This document shows positions 10,801 through 19,900 of a DNA stretch of 64,000 nucleotides, piece after piece; within the stretch, counting starts at the first letter, position 1, and each line of letters begins with the position of its first letter. The stretch is from Spirosoma rigui. Its GTDB lineage: Bacteria; Bacteroidota; Bacteroidia; Cytophagales; Spirosomataceae. Made by a program: the position numbers and the translations under genes. The stretch spans positions 806,001-870,000 of the forward strand of contig NZ_CP020105.1 in assembly GCF_002067135.1 (NCBI RefSeq). The letters run 5' to 3'. The notes under the pieces are model-generated. The model saw nothing but the letters and a program-made list of their open reading frames with translations, was not told the origin of the DNA and searched no databases.

Positions 10801-10935
10801 GCCCAGAAGCAATACCATGGCCAGCAATGTAAAAAAGCCTGCGAACGCTTTTTGCACATATGACTGGGGTCGGGGTTTCCCAACCAGACCTACGCAACCA
10901 CTGAAGCGGCTAAATTGGTAGGATTTGTCTATCAT
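7837..10935 (-). CDS. SusC/RagA family TonB-linked outer-membrane transporter
   Basis: This 1032-residue protein imports a bulky substrate across the outer membrane using TonB energy. The N-terminal region contains a basic stretch and a hydrophobic signal ending near QAAWAQ (about residue 52). A carboxypeptidase-regulatory-like domain follows (VTGKVTDATGSALPGVSIQVKG), then the SusC signature VVVGYGTQKQKDITG, a plug with IRGSTSVRSNSNPLYVIDGVP and SAAIYGSRGANGVVLITTKRG, and the 22-strand barrel. It ends in aromatic Phe (LNVGF), as outer-membrane proteins do. It is the first gene of the minus-strand module. A candidate promoter lies at 11114-11145, which would leave a long leader of about 175 bases. 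The plug and the C-terminal DPEVNTNKS.DGVPS.GIDYTA block are nearly shared with the divergent SusC, so related substrates are likely (inference). Confidence 0.95.
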   Translation of the reverse strand: MIDKSYQFSRFSGCVGLVGKPRPQSYVQKAFAGFFTLLAMVLLLGNQAAWAQERTVTGKVTDATGSALPGVSIQVKGTTRGANTNADGAYSLAGVADNATLVFSFIGYTTQEVVVGNRATVDVQLADDTKALQEVVVVGYGTQKQKDITGGIVALGPKDFNKGVIASPEQLLQGRAAGVQITPSSGEPGAGINIQIRGSTSVRSNSNPLYVIDGVPLDGGDVSAGGQDFGGGTTSARNPLNFLNPNDIENISVLKDASSAAIYGSRGANGVVLITTKRGKAGTQQVNLSASTSISSPLRRYDLLNGPEFVAGVVAAGGDRAAVDRGANTDWQKEVFRTSISQNYNLSFGGGNQDTRYLFSVGYSDQQGIIKKAALQRLVGRINASHELFNDKVVLDLSLTTSGIKDTYVLNTDNAGAQGNLIGAMIQANPSNPVRNPDGSFYYAPPVTNADGTVTYPRNSGDYRNPAAILDLIDDTGNTNRTLASVSGTWRILDGLSAKINFGLDASSAVRRTSIDPNLGGFNDTFNRGRAYIQNRYRTSRLIEYTLNYGKTVGPGVLDAVAGFSYQKFENRGDFVRAEFFTTNRIPLVDNIDGVNNNDNKAFLGGSDRSQNELQSYFGRVNYNIADRYILTGTLRVDGSSRFGANNKYGYFPSVGAAWRLSNESFIPKNVFDDLKLRLNYGITGSQDFQGGASRVLFTANTDGSLTQNNNPNPNLRWEQTTQYGAGIDFTVLKGRLSGTIDYFYKSTTDLLFQVRYAQPAAVTYRFINLPGNVINNGVELGVAFQAVQKAKFGWEILANATFLKNTIKNFGSTNINTGAISGQGLSGAYAQTFRDGNSIFSFNLPTFTGFGTTSDGIQNVATYANNGLATIVGNPIPKYNLGLTNNFTFGKLSASIFFNGQFGAYIYNNTANALFLKGILRNGRNVTRDVAASAENPLNVGSPSTRFLEKIDFVRLSNANIGYTFDLPQGGFAKSLRVSLTGQNLLLFTGYTGLDPEVNTNKSIDGVPSRGIDYTAFPTPRTFTLGLNVGF

Positions 10936-11737
10936 AGGTTTAAACTAAAAAGTGGAAAATATTAAGTTGACCCATTGGTTACCATTTATCCTATCAACTA
11001 TATTGATTACCAGCCGTATAAGCCCCGTAAATACGCCCTTTTCCAAGCAAAACGGGTTTCATTCACATTGCAAATTGACTGGAATTAATAGAACATAACC
11101 GCTAACCAATCGGCAAAAGTAGGCATGTTCGATTGAGAAATACAAGCCTGTCAATATCAAAATCGGATTATAGTTAGTAAATATAGTATCATAATGGACG
11201 TCCGAGACATTGAAACATTTAAATATTCCTATTTTTCAGACATCACTAGTGACCTCATTTACAACTACTTACATTCACTTTGATACTGTTTATTCCCGGA
11301 TTATCACAACAGACTTACTTAAGCATAAGTACTCATTAAATTTCAGTTATACATTTTGTAATTCTCCAATATTTGTGCCTTTACGAATCAGGGTGCTAAT
11401 CAATGAGTTGTAGCCTACCCACATTTTCTGCTTAATCTATCTAACTAGCACTGGTACCATTTAATCAATAACAAGCAAAATTGTATTTTTTAAGTATAAT
11501 TACCATTTTTTGTAAAAATACTTACCTAAAAAAATATTATTCAGAAATTGCACTTCAGGAACTATTTATTGTGATTTGTGGTCGCTTACTCGTAAAAACT
11601 ATTTTTATGCCGTTATATAGTTGTATTTATCAACGAACAGCGGCCAGAAATTTTTTTTACAAAACCCGTAATTTTACTTATCACTCCTTTCTCCTATGCA
11701 CAGTTCTTTACTAGTTTGTTGTGTTGAGAAGTACCAC
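10936..11737. other. 802-base AT-rich spacer between the divergent susCD modules
   Basis: No convincing gene is present. The stretch is visibly much richer in A/T than the flanking coding DNA and holds only short, composition-driven open frames. It must contain the promoters for both modules. On the minus strand a plausible Bacteroidota promoter is listed separately; on the plus strand only partial matches were seen (TAATTTTA at 11669-11676 with no clear -33 partner). No strong long palindrome that would mark an operator was found by eye. Confidence 0.7.
11114..11145 (-). promoter_or_regulatory. Candidate Bacteroidota promoter for the minus-strand susC module
   Basis: On the minus strand the sequence reads TTG, 21 bases, then TACTTTTG, which matches the Bacteroidota primary-sigma pattern (TTTG or TTG at -33, TAnnTTTG at -7). 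Transcription would start near 11111, giving a leader of about 175 bases before the susC ATG. Motif match only; such matches also occur by chance in AT-rich DNA. Confidence 0.4.
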
Positions 11738-14701
11738 ATGAAGACGTCGGTGGGCAAGCTATTGCTTACAGCGCTTCTGTCTGTACTGTCGCTGAGCCTG
11801 CAGGCCCAGGACAAACAGGTGTCCGGTACCGTAAAAGATGCGGCCGGTTCCGTCATGCCCGGCGTGAGCATCGCCGTGAAAGGGTCGCAGCGCGGTACGA
11901 CTACCGATGGAAGCGGTACCTACCAGTTGGCTGTTCCTGACAGAGCTACGCTTGTGTTTAGCTTCGTTGGTTACCAGGCAAAAGAAGTCGCCGTTGGTAA
12001 CCGTAGTGTGCTGGACGTAACCCTGACCGAAGATAACCAGGTGCTGAACGAGGTGGTTGTAATTGGCTATGGTTCGGTTAAGAAAAAGGATCTCACCGGT
12101 GCAGTAAATGCCATCGGTACCAAGGATTTTAACAAGGGCATTATTGCCTCTCCCGAACAATTGCTACAGGGACGTGTACCCGGTGTTGCCATCACCCAAA
12201 GCAATGGCGAACCAGGTGGTGCCATCAACATCCGTATCCGGGGTACATCGTCCGTACGAAACGGCAACAACCCGCTCTTCGTCGTCGATGGTGTCCCACT
12301 GAGTGGCGATGAAACATCGGCGGGTGGCGACAACGCCGGTGCTGGCAGCTCATCGGCCCGAAACCCACTTAACTTCTTGAATGCCAACGATATCGAATCG
12401 ATGGACATTCTGAAAGATGCGTCGGCAACGGCTATCTATGGCGCCCGGGGTGCTAACGGCGTTGTGTTAATCACGACCAAAAAAGGGAAAGGAGCAAAAG
12501 GTACCCTGGAGTACTCCCCATCAATCGGTATCAGCAACATCACAAAACGCTACGATCTGCTGACAGCCGACGAATATGCCAGGCTGCAGCCCGCCAACGA
12601 CCGGGGTGCACGGGTAGACTGGCAGAACGTTCTTTTCCGGACGGGGGTAACCCAGCAACACAACCTGGCCTACGGTGCTGGCGATAATACGGGTAACTAC
12701 CGCTTTTCGCTGGGCTACCTCGATCAACAGGGTATCCTGGAAAAGAGCTCTCTCAATCGCCTGAGTCTTTCGTTCAACGGCAGCAAGAAGTTTATCAACA
12801 ACAAACTGACCGTTGGTATTCAGGCTACGATGTCCCAGACCAAAGACGGCAACATCCCCATCACCGACAATGCTGGCTACCAAGGCGACTTACTGGCGGG
12901 TATCCTGAAATCGAACCCAACGCTGCCCATTTACAAAGCAGATGGCACACTGGCTCAATCGAGCAACGTAGCTGAACCTAATCCACAGGCTTTCCTCAGT
13001 TTGTCGAAAGACAATACCAAAACGCTGCGCACGGTGGGTAACGTCAATGCTGAATACCAAATCACCGATGGGCTGAAATTTAAAACCGTCCTGGGGTTCG
13101 ACAAGTCGATGTCATCCCGCAAAGCAGCTTTCTCGAAAGACCTGATCTATCAGGATATCCAGAATGTGGGCCGCCTGTACCTGACCGACATTCAAATTGA
13201 TAACAACCTGTGGGAAAACTACTTCACCTACGACAAGGAGATTGGCAAAGTGAGCGTTAACGCCCTGCTGGGTTATTCGTACCAGAGCTTTGAGTATGCT
13301 TACCAGAAAGCGTCGGCGACGAACTTCCGGACCAACGATCTGGACCTGATGATCAACAACGCCGGTTCGGCCGACAACGCAAAAGGATTTGGCAGCCTGA
13401 TCAATAACACGGCCTATTCGAAAGATGAGCTGCAATCTTACTTTGGCCGGGTAAACCTGGGCTTTGGCAGCCTGCTCCTGACGGGTACACTGCGGGCCGA
13501 TGGTTCGACCCGCTTCGGTACGGGTAACAAGTACGGATACTTCCCGTCGGCGGCCGTAGCCTACAAGCTCATCGACCGCGAATTTATCCCGAAGAACATC
13601 TTTTCCGACCTGAAAGTACGCGTTGGCTACGGTGTAACGGGTAACCAGTCGATTCCGCACAACCTCTACCAGCAGCGGCAACGTTACAGCGACTGGGGAA
13701 TTGGCTCAACGGGCGACAACATCAGCGGGGGTGGTTTGAGTGACGTATCGTTCCCCAACCCGGCGCTGAAATGGGAGTCGACCGCTCAGTTCAACGCAGG
13801 TGTCGACTTTGGCATCGTGGGTAGCCGCGTAACGGGTAGCATCGACGTCTACCGCAAAGACACCAAGAATCTGCTGATCCAAGTAACATCGGCCCAGCCA
13901 GCCCTGACGCCCTACGTCTGGAAGAACGTTGATGCCGACGTGATCAACTCAGGGGTTGAACTTGCCCTGAACGTAGCCGTCGTCGACAAGCCCGATTTGG
14001 GCTGGGATGTGCAGTTCAACACCGCCTACAACCACAATATCGTCAAGAACTACACGGGTTTGATCAACACTGGTCAGATCAGCGGACAGGGATTAACGGG
14101 AGCCTTCGCAGAACGTATTGCCGGTGATCAGCCTCTCTTCGCTTACTTCCTGCGTGAATTCGGCGGGTACGACGAAAACGGCAACTCCATCTACGTGGGT
14201 GGCGACGTGCAGAAGTTTATCGGCAAGAGCCCACTGCCAAAGGTGACCGGTGGCCTGACCAACAACTTCCGGTACAAAAACTTCACCCTAAGCGCCTTCT
14301 TCAACGGTGTTTTTGGTAATTACATCTACAACAACACCGCCAACGCATTCTTCACGAAGGGTTCGTACAACAACGGCCGGAACGTAACGACCAGCGTCCC
14401 GAACCTGAAAGAGGGAGCCTTTAACGCACCCGATGTTTCGACCCGGTTCCTGGAAAACGGCTCTTTTGTTCGCCTGCAGAACGTGAACCTTGGCTACCGC
14501 TTCAACACGGGCAAATCGGCCCTGTCAAATCTGCGGATTTTCCTGACCGGCCAGAACCTGTTTGTCATTACCAAGTACACCGGCCAGGACCCTGAAGTAA
14601 ACACCAACAAATCGCTGAGCGGTGTGCCTTCGGCTGGTATCGATTACACCGCCTACCCACGCGCCCGTACCTGGACGCTCGGGGCGAACCTCACTTTCTA
14701 A
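11738..14701 (+). CDS. SusC/RagA family TonB-linked outer-membrane transporter
   Basis: This encodes 987 residues from the ATG at 11738; an upstream in-frame ATG at 11696 would add 14 residues that spoil the signal peptide. The chosen start gives MKTSVGKLLLTALLSVLSLS followed by LQAQ and a likely cleavage. Then come a carboxypeptidase-regulatory-like domain (VSGTVKDAAGSVMPGVSIAVKG), the box VVVIGYGSVKKKDLTGAV, a plug with IRGTSSVRNGNNPLFVVDGVP and ATAIYGARGANGVVLITTKKG, and a barrel ending in ANLTF. It is the first gene of the plus-strand module, with susD only 18 bases downstream. Blocks such as GIIASPEQLLQGR and SARNPLNFLNANDIE are near-identical to the divergent SusC at 7837-10935, showing paralogy across the spacer. 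Confidence 0.95.
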   Translation: MKTSVGKLLLTALLSVLSLSLQAQDKQVSGTVKDAAGSVMPGVSIAVKGSQRGTTTDGSGTYQLAVPDRATLVFSFVGYQAKEVAVGNRSVLDVTLTEDNQVLNEVVVIGYGSVKKKDLTGAVNAIGTKDFNKGIIASPEQLLQGRVPGVAITQSNGEPGGAINIRIRGTSSVRNGNNPLFVVDGVPLSGDETSAGGDNAGAGSSSARNPLNFLNANDIESMDILKDASATAIYGARGANGVVLITTKKGKGAKGTLEYSPSIGISNITKRYDLLTADEYARLQPANDRGARVDWQNVLFRTGVTQQHNLAYGAGDNTGNYRFSLGYLDQQGILEKSSLNRLSLSFNGSKKFINNKLTVGIQATMSQTKDGNIPITDNAGYQGDLLAGILKSNPTLPIYKADGTLAQSSNVAEPNPQAFLSLSKDNTKTLRTVGNVNAEYQITDGLKFKTVLGFDKSMSSRKAAFSKDLIYQDIQNVGRLYLTDIQIDNNLWENYFTYDKEIGKVSVNALLGYSYQSFEYAYQKASATNFRTNDLDLMINNAGSADNAKGFGSLINNTAYSKDELQSYFGRVNLGFGSLLLTGTLRADGSTRFGTGNKYGYFPSAAVAYKLIDREFIPKNIFSDLKVRVGYGVTGNQSIPHNLYQQRQRYSDWGIGSTGDNISGGGLSDVSFPNPALKWESTAQFNAGVDFGIVGSRVTGSIDVYRKDTKNLLIQVTSAQPALTPYVWKNVDADVINSGVELALNVAVVDKPDLGWDVQFNTAYNHNIVKNYTGLINTGQISGQGLTGAFAERIAGDQPLFAYFLREFGGYDENGNSIYVGGDVQKFIGKSPLPKVTGGLTNNFRYKNFTLSAFFNGVFGNYIYNNTANAFFTKGSYNNGRNVTTSVPNLKEGAFNAPDVSTRFLENGSFVRLQNVNLGYRFNTGKSALSNLRIFLTGQNLFVITKYTGQDPEVNTNKSLSGVPSAGIDYTAYPRARTWTLGANLTF

Positions 14702-14719
14702 TACTATCAAACTGAAAAA

Positions 14720-16216
14720 ATGAGCAAGACTATATCCTTCAAAGCACTCTCTCTGGGCACCGCATTTGCCATCCTGGCATCGTGCACAGACCTGAAAGTG
14801 GTAGAGAAAGACTCGCTGGTTGTCCAGTCAGCCTCGGGAGAAGCTAAAGTTGCCGATGTAGCCGGAGCGCTGCAAACGGGGTATAACGACCTGGGCAACC
14901 AGTTCAGTGATCAGGCCAGTACTTATTCGCTGGGCCAGCACACAACGGCCGAAATGATTCCGCCAACGCGTGGTGTCGACTGGGGTGATAACGGTGTCTG
15001 GCGCACCCTCGACCAGCACACCTGGGATGCTACGCACAGTGGCGTTCGGGATAGCTGGAACTCGCTCAACTCGCAGGTATTCAAGATGACCCAGATTCTG
15101 GCATCGAGCCCAACGGCGGCCCAGGCAGCCGAAGCTAAATTCCTGCGGGCGTGGTTTATGTTCTACGTCATGGACTACTGGGGTCAGGTTCCCTTCCGCG
15201 AATCGAAGGAGGGCGTCAATGATAACCCTAAAGTGAAGTCACGCTCGGAAGCGTTTGATTTTATCGTCAAAGACCTCACCGAAGCCCTGCCCGCTCTGTC
15301 GGAAGCGAAACCCAGTTCCGCCGAAAACTCCGTTGCTACAAAAGCGTCCGCCAATTACTTGTTAGCCAAACTTTACCTGAACAAGGCGGTGTATAAGTCA
15401 GCCAAACCCGAAGGTCCCTACACCTTCGCCAAAGCCGACATGGACAACGTTGTACAGGCCGTTGACGCCATCACAGCGGCTGGTTTTAAGCTGGCTCCGA
15501 ACTACTTCGACAACTTCACCAGCAAAGCCAATAGCGAGATCATCCTGACGGGCGCGCAGGGTTCGCCCCAGAACCGCTGGTACATGACGCTGCACTACGA
15601 CCAGAATCCATCGGGCTGGAACGGTTTCACGACGCTGGCCGATTTTTACGATACGTTCCAGGATGGCGACATTCGGAAAGGCATTCCCGCCAAAAAAGAT
15701 GGCACTACGTTCTCGGGTATTGGTAAAGGCTTCCTGATTGGTCAGCAGTATGACGACAAAGGAAAACCCCTTAACGACAGCCGGGCCAACAAACCGCTGC
15801 AGTTCACCCGCGATGTTATCCTCTCGGGCTGCCCAACCGACAAAGGTATCCGGGTCATCAAGTACCACCCGGCCGATGCCAACAAATACATACTGGCCCG
15901 CTACGGTGATGCTTACCTGATGAAAGCGGAAGCCCTTTTTCGGGGTGGCGACGTAGCTGGCGCGCTGGCGCAGGTTAATGCCCTGCGCAAAATCCGGGGC
16001 GCGTCTGCTTTAGCAGCCCTGGACGAAAAAGCCATGTTCGACGAGATTGGCCGCGAGACCTACTGGGAAGGCGGCAAACGTACCGTTGAGGTGCGTTACA
16101 GCAAGTATACCACAGGTACGGGCGTCGACAATAAAAACGCCTATACGGTTCTGTTCCCGATTCCGGCTGACGCTACGGCTTCTAACCCAAACCTGAAGCA
16201 AAACGAAGGCTATTGA
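14720..16216 (+). CDS. RagB/SusD family outer-membrane lipoprotein
   Basis: This 498-residue surface lipoprotein is the partner of the SusC just upstream (18-base gap, surely co-transcribed). The signal ends AFAILASC with the lipid Cys at 22. The SusD-like domain shows AEAKFLRAWFMFYVMDYWGQVPFRE, the family's helical core, and the C-terminal end VLFPIPADATASNPNLKQNEGY. Compared with the SusD of the minus-strand module it keeps PTRGVDWGDNGVWRTLDQHTWD and WYMTLHYDQNPSGWNGFTTLAD-like blocks, so the two pairs arose by duplication. Substrate is unknown. Confidence 0.95.
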   Translation: MSKTISFKALSLGTAFAILASCTDLKVVEKDSLVVQSASGEAKVADVAGALQTGYNDLGNQFSDQASTYSLGQHTTAEMIPPTRGVDWGDNGVWRTLDQHTWDATHSGVRDSWNSLNSQVFKMTQILASSPTAAQAAEAKFLRAWFMFYVMDYWGQVPFRESKEGVNDNPKVKSRSEAFDFIVKDLTEALPALSEAKPSSAENSVATKASANYLLAKLYLNKAVYKSAKPEGPYTFAKADMDNVVQAVDAITAAGFKLAPNYFDNFTSKANSEIILTGAQGSPQNRWYMTLHYDQNPSGWNGFTTLADFYDTFQDGDIRKGIPAKKDGTTFSGIGKGFLIGQQYDDKGKPLNDSRANKPLQFTRDVILSGCPTDKGIRVIKYHPADANKYILARYGDAYLMKAEALFRGGDVAGALAQVNALRKIRGASALAALDEKAMFDEIGRETYWEGGKRTVEVRYSKYTTGTGVDNKNAYTVLFPIPADATASNPNLKQNEGY

Positions 16217-16224
16217 TCGGATTT

Positions 16225-16269
16225 CGTCAGCGGGCTCACCGGCAACAGTGGCGATTGAACCCGCTGACG
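16225..16269 (+). terminator. Inverted repeat just after susD
   Basis: CGTCAGCGGG at 16225-16234 pairs perfectly with CCCGCTGACG at 16260-16269, with a 25-base loop. It begins nine bases after the susD stop codon. No strong T run follows, so it may protect the 3' end of the susCD message or act with the next hairpin. Confidence 0.45.
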
Positions 16270-16305
16270 ATCAGTTGACCAACTTAGTCAGAAAATTTTT
16301 CATGC

Positions 16306-16347
16306 ACATTCCCAAAATGTCTGGATGAATCCGCATTTTGGGAATGT
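16306..16347 (+). terminator. 14-bp perfect hairpin between susD and the unknown lipoprotein gene
   Basis: ACATTCCCAAAATG (16306-16319) pairs perfectly with CATTTTGGGAATGT (16334-16347) around a 14-base loop, followed by TTGTTTCTGATTTT. It lies 31 bases before the ATG of the 185-residue lipoprotein. It may be an attenuating terminator or an operator for an internal promoter; the position matches the hairpin after the other susD. Confidence 0.5.
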
Positions 16348-16378
16348 TTGTTTCTGATTTTACCGGAATTACCACCCA

Positions 16379-16936
16379 ATGAATCGTAGTTATTGGCTGT
16401 TCAGCCTGCTTATCTGCTTCGTATCGGCCTGCCGAACCGAACCCACCGCCGACGAATTATACGCGGCCCTAAAACCAGGACAGGCCCGGGTATCCATTCA
16501 ACTTGACGGCACCGATTTTTACGCCCCCCAAAGCCTTTTCAGCGGACAGATCGACATGTTCGGCTCGTTTTTACGGATGAACCTTTCCGATCAGCTCGAA
16601 AGCAACCTCATCGTTTCCTTTAGTGGCGACGACTGGTACAAGCGAAAACCCATCAAACGCCAGGTCTTCATCGACAATCAGGTGGTAGCCAGCGTTATGA
16701 TTGGCCGCCTGACCGATAAAGTGAAGCGTCGGGGCGAAGGCTATTTGATGACCGAGGGACAGATCACCGTTGAGTCGATATCCGACCAGAAGCTGGTTAT
16801 GCGTTTAATCGGCAAAGCAGGTAAGTACGAATTTCAGCGTACGCCGGAAAAGTGGGTTACCCTGAAGGGGTTGATCGTCATTAAAAACCCGAACTTTCGT
16901 TTCCGCGACATAACGAAAAAGGACGTCTACTTCTAA
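16379..16936 (+). CDS. Lipoprotein of unknown function in a SusCD module
   Basis: This 185-residue protein was not recognised as any family. It begins MNRSYWLFSLLICFVSAC, a lipoprotein signal with the acylated Cys at 18, so it is membrane anchored, and it is likely outer-membrane in this context. The rest is predicted by eye to be mostly beta-strand, with alternating hydrophobic residues and several basic patches (YKRKPIKRQVF, DKVKRRGEG). It has no repeat, metal motif or further Cys pair. It lies 162 bases after susD and 29 bases before the FG-GAP lipoprotein gene, in the same direction, so it is probably the third product of the operon. The minus-strand sister module has no counterpart in this place. 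It could be an accessory substrate-binding or assembly factor, but this is only an inference from position. Confidence 0.8.
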   Translation: MNRSYWLFSLLICFVSACRTEPTADELYAALKPGQARVSIQLDGTDFYAPQSLFSGQIDMFGSFLRMNLSDQLESNLIVSFSGDDWYKRKPIKRQVFIDNQVVASVMIGRLTDKVKRRGEGYLMTEGQITVESISDQKLVMRLIGKAGKYEFQRTPEKWVTLKGLIVIKNPNFRFRDITKKDVYF

Positions 16937-16965
16937 GGCTTTCTTTTTGAATCAATCTCTTCCGA

Positions 16966-19900
16966 ATGAATCGAGTACTCCGCTCCTCTTTTTACAAACG
17001 CATCTGCTCACTCATCGCCATCGTTGGCCTGGCGGGCTTGCTTGCCTGCTCTAAAACAAACGACACTGCCCTGTTCGAGCGGATGGACAACGCCAAACTA
17101 GGCGTGATGTTTGAAAACAAAGTCGTTAACCGCGAAGACTTTAACATCTTCAATTACCGCAACTTCTACAATGGCGGGGGTGTTGGCGTGGGCGATATCA
17201 ATAACGACGGGCTGCCCGACCTGTTCTTTACAGCCAATATGGGTCCGAATAAGCTGTACCTCAACCGGGGCAACTGGCAGTTTGACGATATCAGCAAAAC
17301 AGCGGGTTTACAAGACAGTGGCAAATGGGGAACGGGCGTTGTCATGGTCGATATTAACAACGACGGCCTGCTCGATATCTACGTTTGCTACGCGGGTTAC
17401 CAGCGGGGTATTGGCCAGCAGAATGAACTCTACATCAACAATGGTCTTCGCAACGGGGTCCCCTCGTTTACCGAATCGGCAAAAAAATACGGGCTGGATG
17501 AAAACGGCTATACGACCCACGCAGCTTTCTTCGATTATGACCGCGATGGTGACCTGGACTGTTACATCCTCAACAACAGCTTCATCCCGGTCAACACCCT
17601 CGACTTTGCCAACAATCGAGATCTGCCCGCCCAGGACTGGCCGGTGAAGGATTTTCTGAAAGGCGGAGGTGACCGGCTGATGCGGAATGATAATGGCTTC
17701 TTCCATGATGTCAGCAAAGAAGCGGGAATCTTCAGCAGCCTGATCGGCTTCGGACTGGGCGTAACCATCGGCGATGTCAACAAGGATGCGTACCCGGACA
17801 TCTACGTCTCTAATGACTTCTTCGAGAAGGATTACCTCTACATCAACCAGCAGAACGGGACATTCAAAGAAGATATTGAAAACCGCATGAAGCACCTCAG
17901 CATTGCGTCGATGGGTGCCGACATGGGCGATATCAACAACGATGGCTACCCCGAAATTTTCACGACCGAAATGCTCCCGCGTGATGAATTCCGGAAGAAA
18001 ACAACCTCCTCCTTTGAGAACCATTACTTGTTTAAGCTCAAGCAGCAACGGGGTTTCTATAACCAGTTCCAACAAAACTGCCTGCAGCTCAATAACCAGG
18101 ATGGTACCTTCGGAGAGATCGCCAACTATGCCGACGTAGCAGCCAGCGACTGGAGCTGGGGCGCGCTGCTGTTCGACGCCGATAACGACGGCTACAATGA
18201 CATTTACGTGTGTAATGGCATTTACAACGACGTAATCGATCAGGACTTCATCGATTTCTTTGCCAATGACCTGGCCCAGACAATGGCTCTGTCCGGCAAA
18301 AAGAAAGAGTTCAACGACGTAGTGAGCCATATGGCCTCAACGCCCATCCCGAACACATTTTTCCGGAACAACAAAAACCTGACCTTCAGCGAGCGGGCCG
18401 ACGCGGCCGGGCTGGCCGATCCGTCCTTCTCCAACGGGGCCGCATATGCCGATCTCGACAATGACGGCGATCTGGATCTGGTTGTCAACAATGTCAATCA
18501 GCCGTGCTTTGTCTACCAGAACCATGCCGAACGGATCCAGCCCAAAAACCATTTCCTGAAAGTTAAACTTACGGGCGATGGAAAGAACACGTTCGCCATC
18601 GGAACCACGATCGATATCTTCGGGCATGGGCAGATCATTAGCCGGTACATAGCACCCTCGCGCGGATTTCAGTCCAGTACAGAGTATGTGCAAACCATTG
18701 GGCTGGGCCAGACCGGCACCATCGACTCCATCCGGATCACCTGGCCGGACGGGCGCGTGAGCCACCAGACGGCACCCAAACTGGATCGGCTCCTCCACTT
18801 TTCGATAAATGACAGCCGCCGGGCCGCCCCACCGGCGAATCCACCCGCGCTGCCCCCCCTACTGACTAAAGTACCCACCTCATTCGATGCTCATCGGGAA
18901 GATGACTACGAAGACTTTTACAACGAGCGGAACATTCCCATGCGGCTGTCGACCGAAGGGCCCAAAGCCGCCATTGGCGATGTGAACGGCGACGGGCGCG
19001 ACGATCTGTACATTGGCGGGGCCCGGGACCAGGCAGGGCAACTGTACCTCCAAACAGCAACCGGCTTCCAGAAATCGGAGCAGGAGGTGTTCGCCCGGCT
19101 GGCCCGATTTGAAGACACCGCTACGTTGTTTTTCGATGCCGACAAGGATGGTGACCTGGATCTGTTGGTGGGCAGTGGTGGCAACCAGTCGCCGGTGGGG
19201 TCGCAGGAGTTAATGAATCGGCTCTACACGAACGACGGCCGGGGTAATTTCACCCTCAACGGGCGGGCGCTGCCACCCACCAGTATGAACACCGGCGTTC
19301 TCGTCCCCATGGACTACGACGGTGATGGGGACCTGGACCTGTTCATCGGCAGCCGAAGCTATCCCCAGGAATACGGTGTAGACCCGCCGAGTTACCTCTA
19401 CCAAAACGACGGCGGGGGGTACTTTCAGGATGTTACCGCGCGGGTAGCGCCCGCTTTTGCCACGCTGGGCATGGTGCGCGACGCGGCCTGGAGCGATGTA
19501 AGCGGTGATGGCAAACCAGAGCTGATCATTGTGGGCGACTGGATGGCGCCCCAGGTCTTTACCCTGAAAGCGGGTACCTTCGAACGGCAGGAAACCGGTC
19601 TCGGTACGCTTACCGGATTCTGGGGTAGTCTGCAGGTTGTTGACGTAGACAACGACGGCGACAAGGACCTCGTACTGGGTAACCTGGGTGAGAACAGTAT
19701 TTTGCGCGCTACGCCCGGGCAACCGCTAACTTTGTGGGTCAACGACTTCGACAAGAATGGTCGGGCCGACAAGATCATGACCCATACCGACGCCGAGGGA
19801 CGCGCCATGCCGATGTTCCTGAAACGGGAAATGGCCGAGCAGTTCCCATTCCTGAAACGTCAAATTCTAAAGCATGCCGATTACGCCAGAAAATCTATCC

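Noticed and set aside
11210-11714. Short open frames in the AT-rich spacer
   Set aside because: They are AT-driven, Ile/Phe/Tyr/Thr-rich without start context or domain, and overlap the expected promoter region.
17308-18330. Minus-strand open frame of 340 codons opposite the FG-GAP gene
   Set aside because: It lies fully within a well-supported coding gene, and its sequence is the reverse reading of Asp/Asn-rich repeats (Val/Ile-rich shadow).
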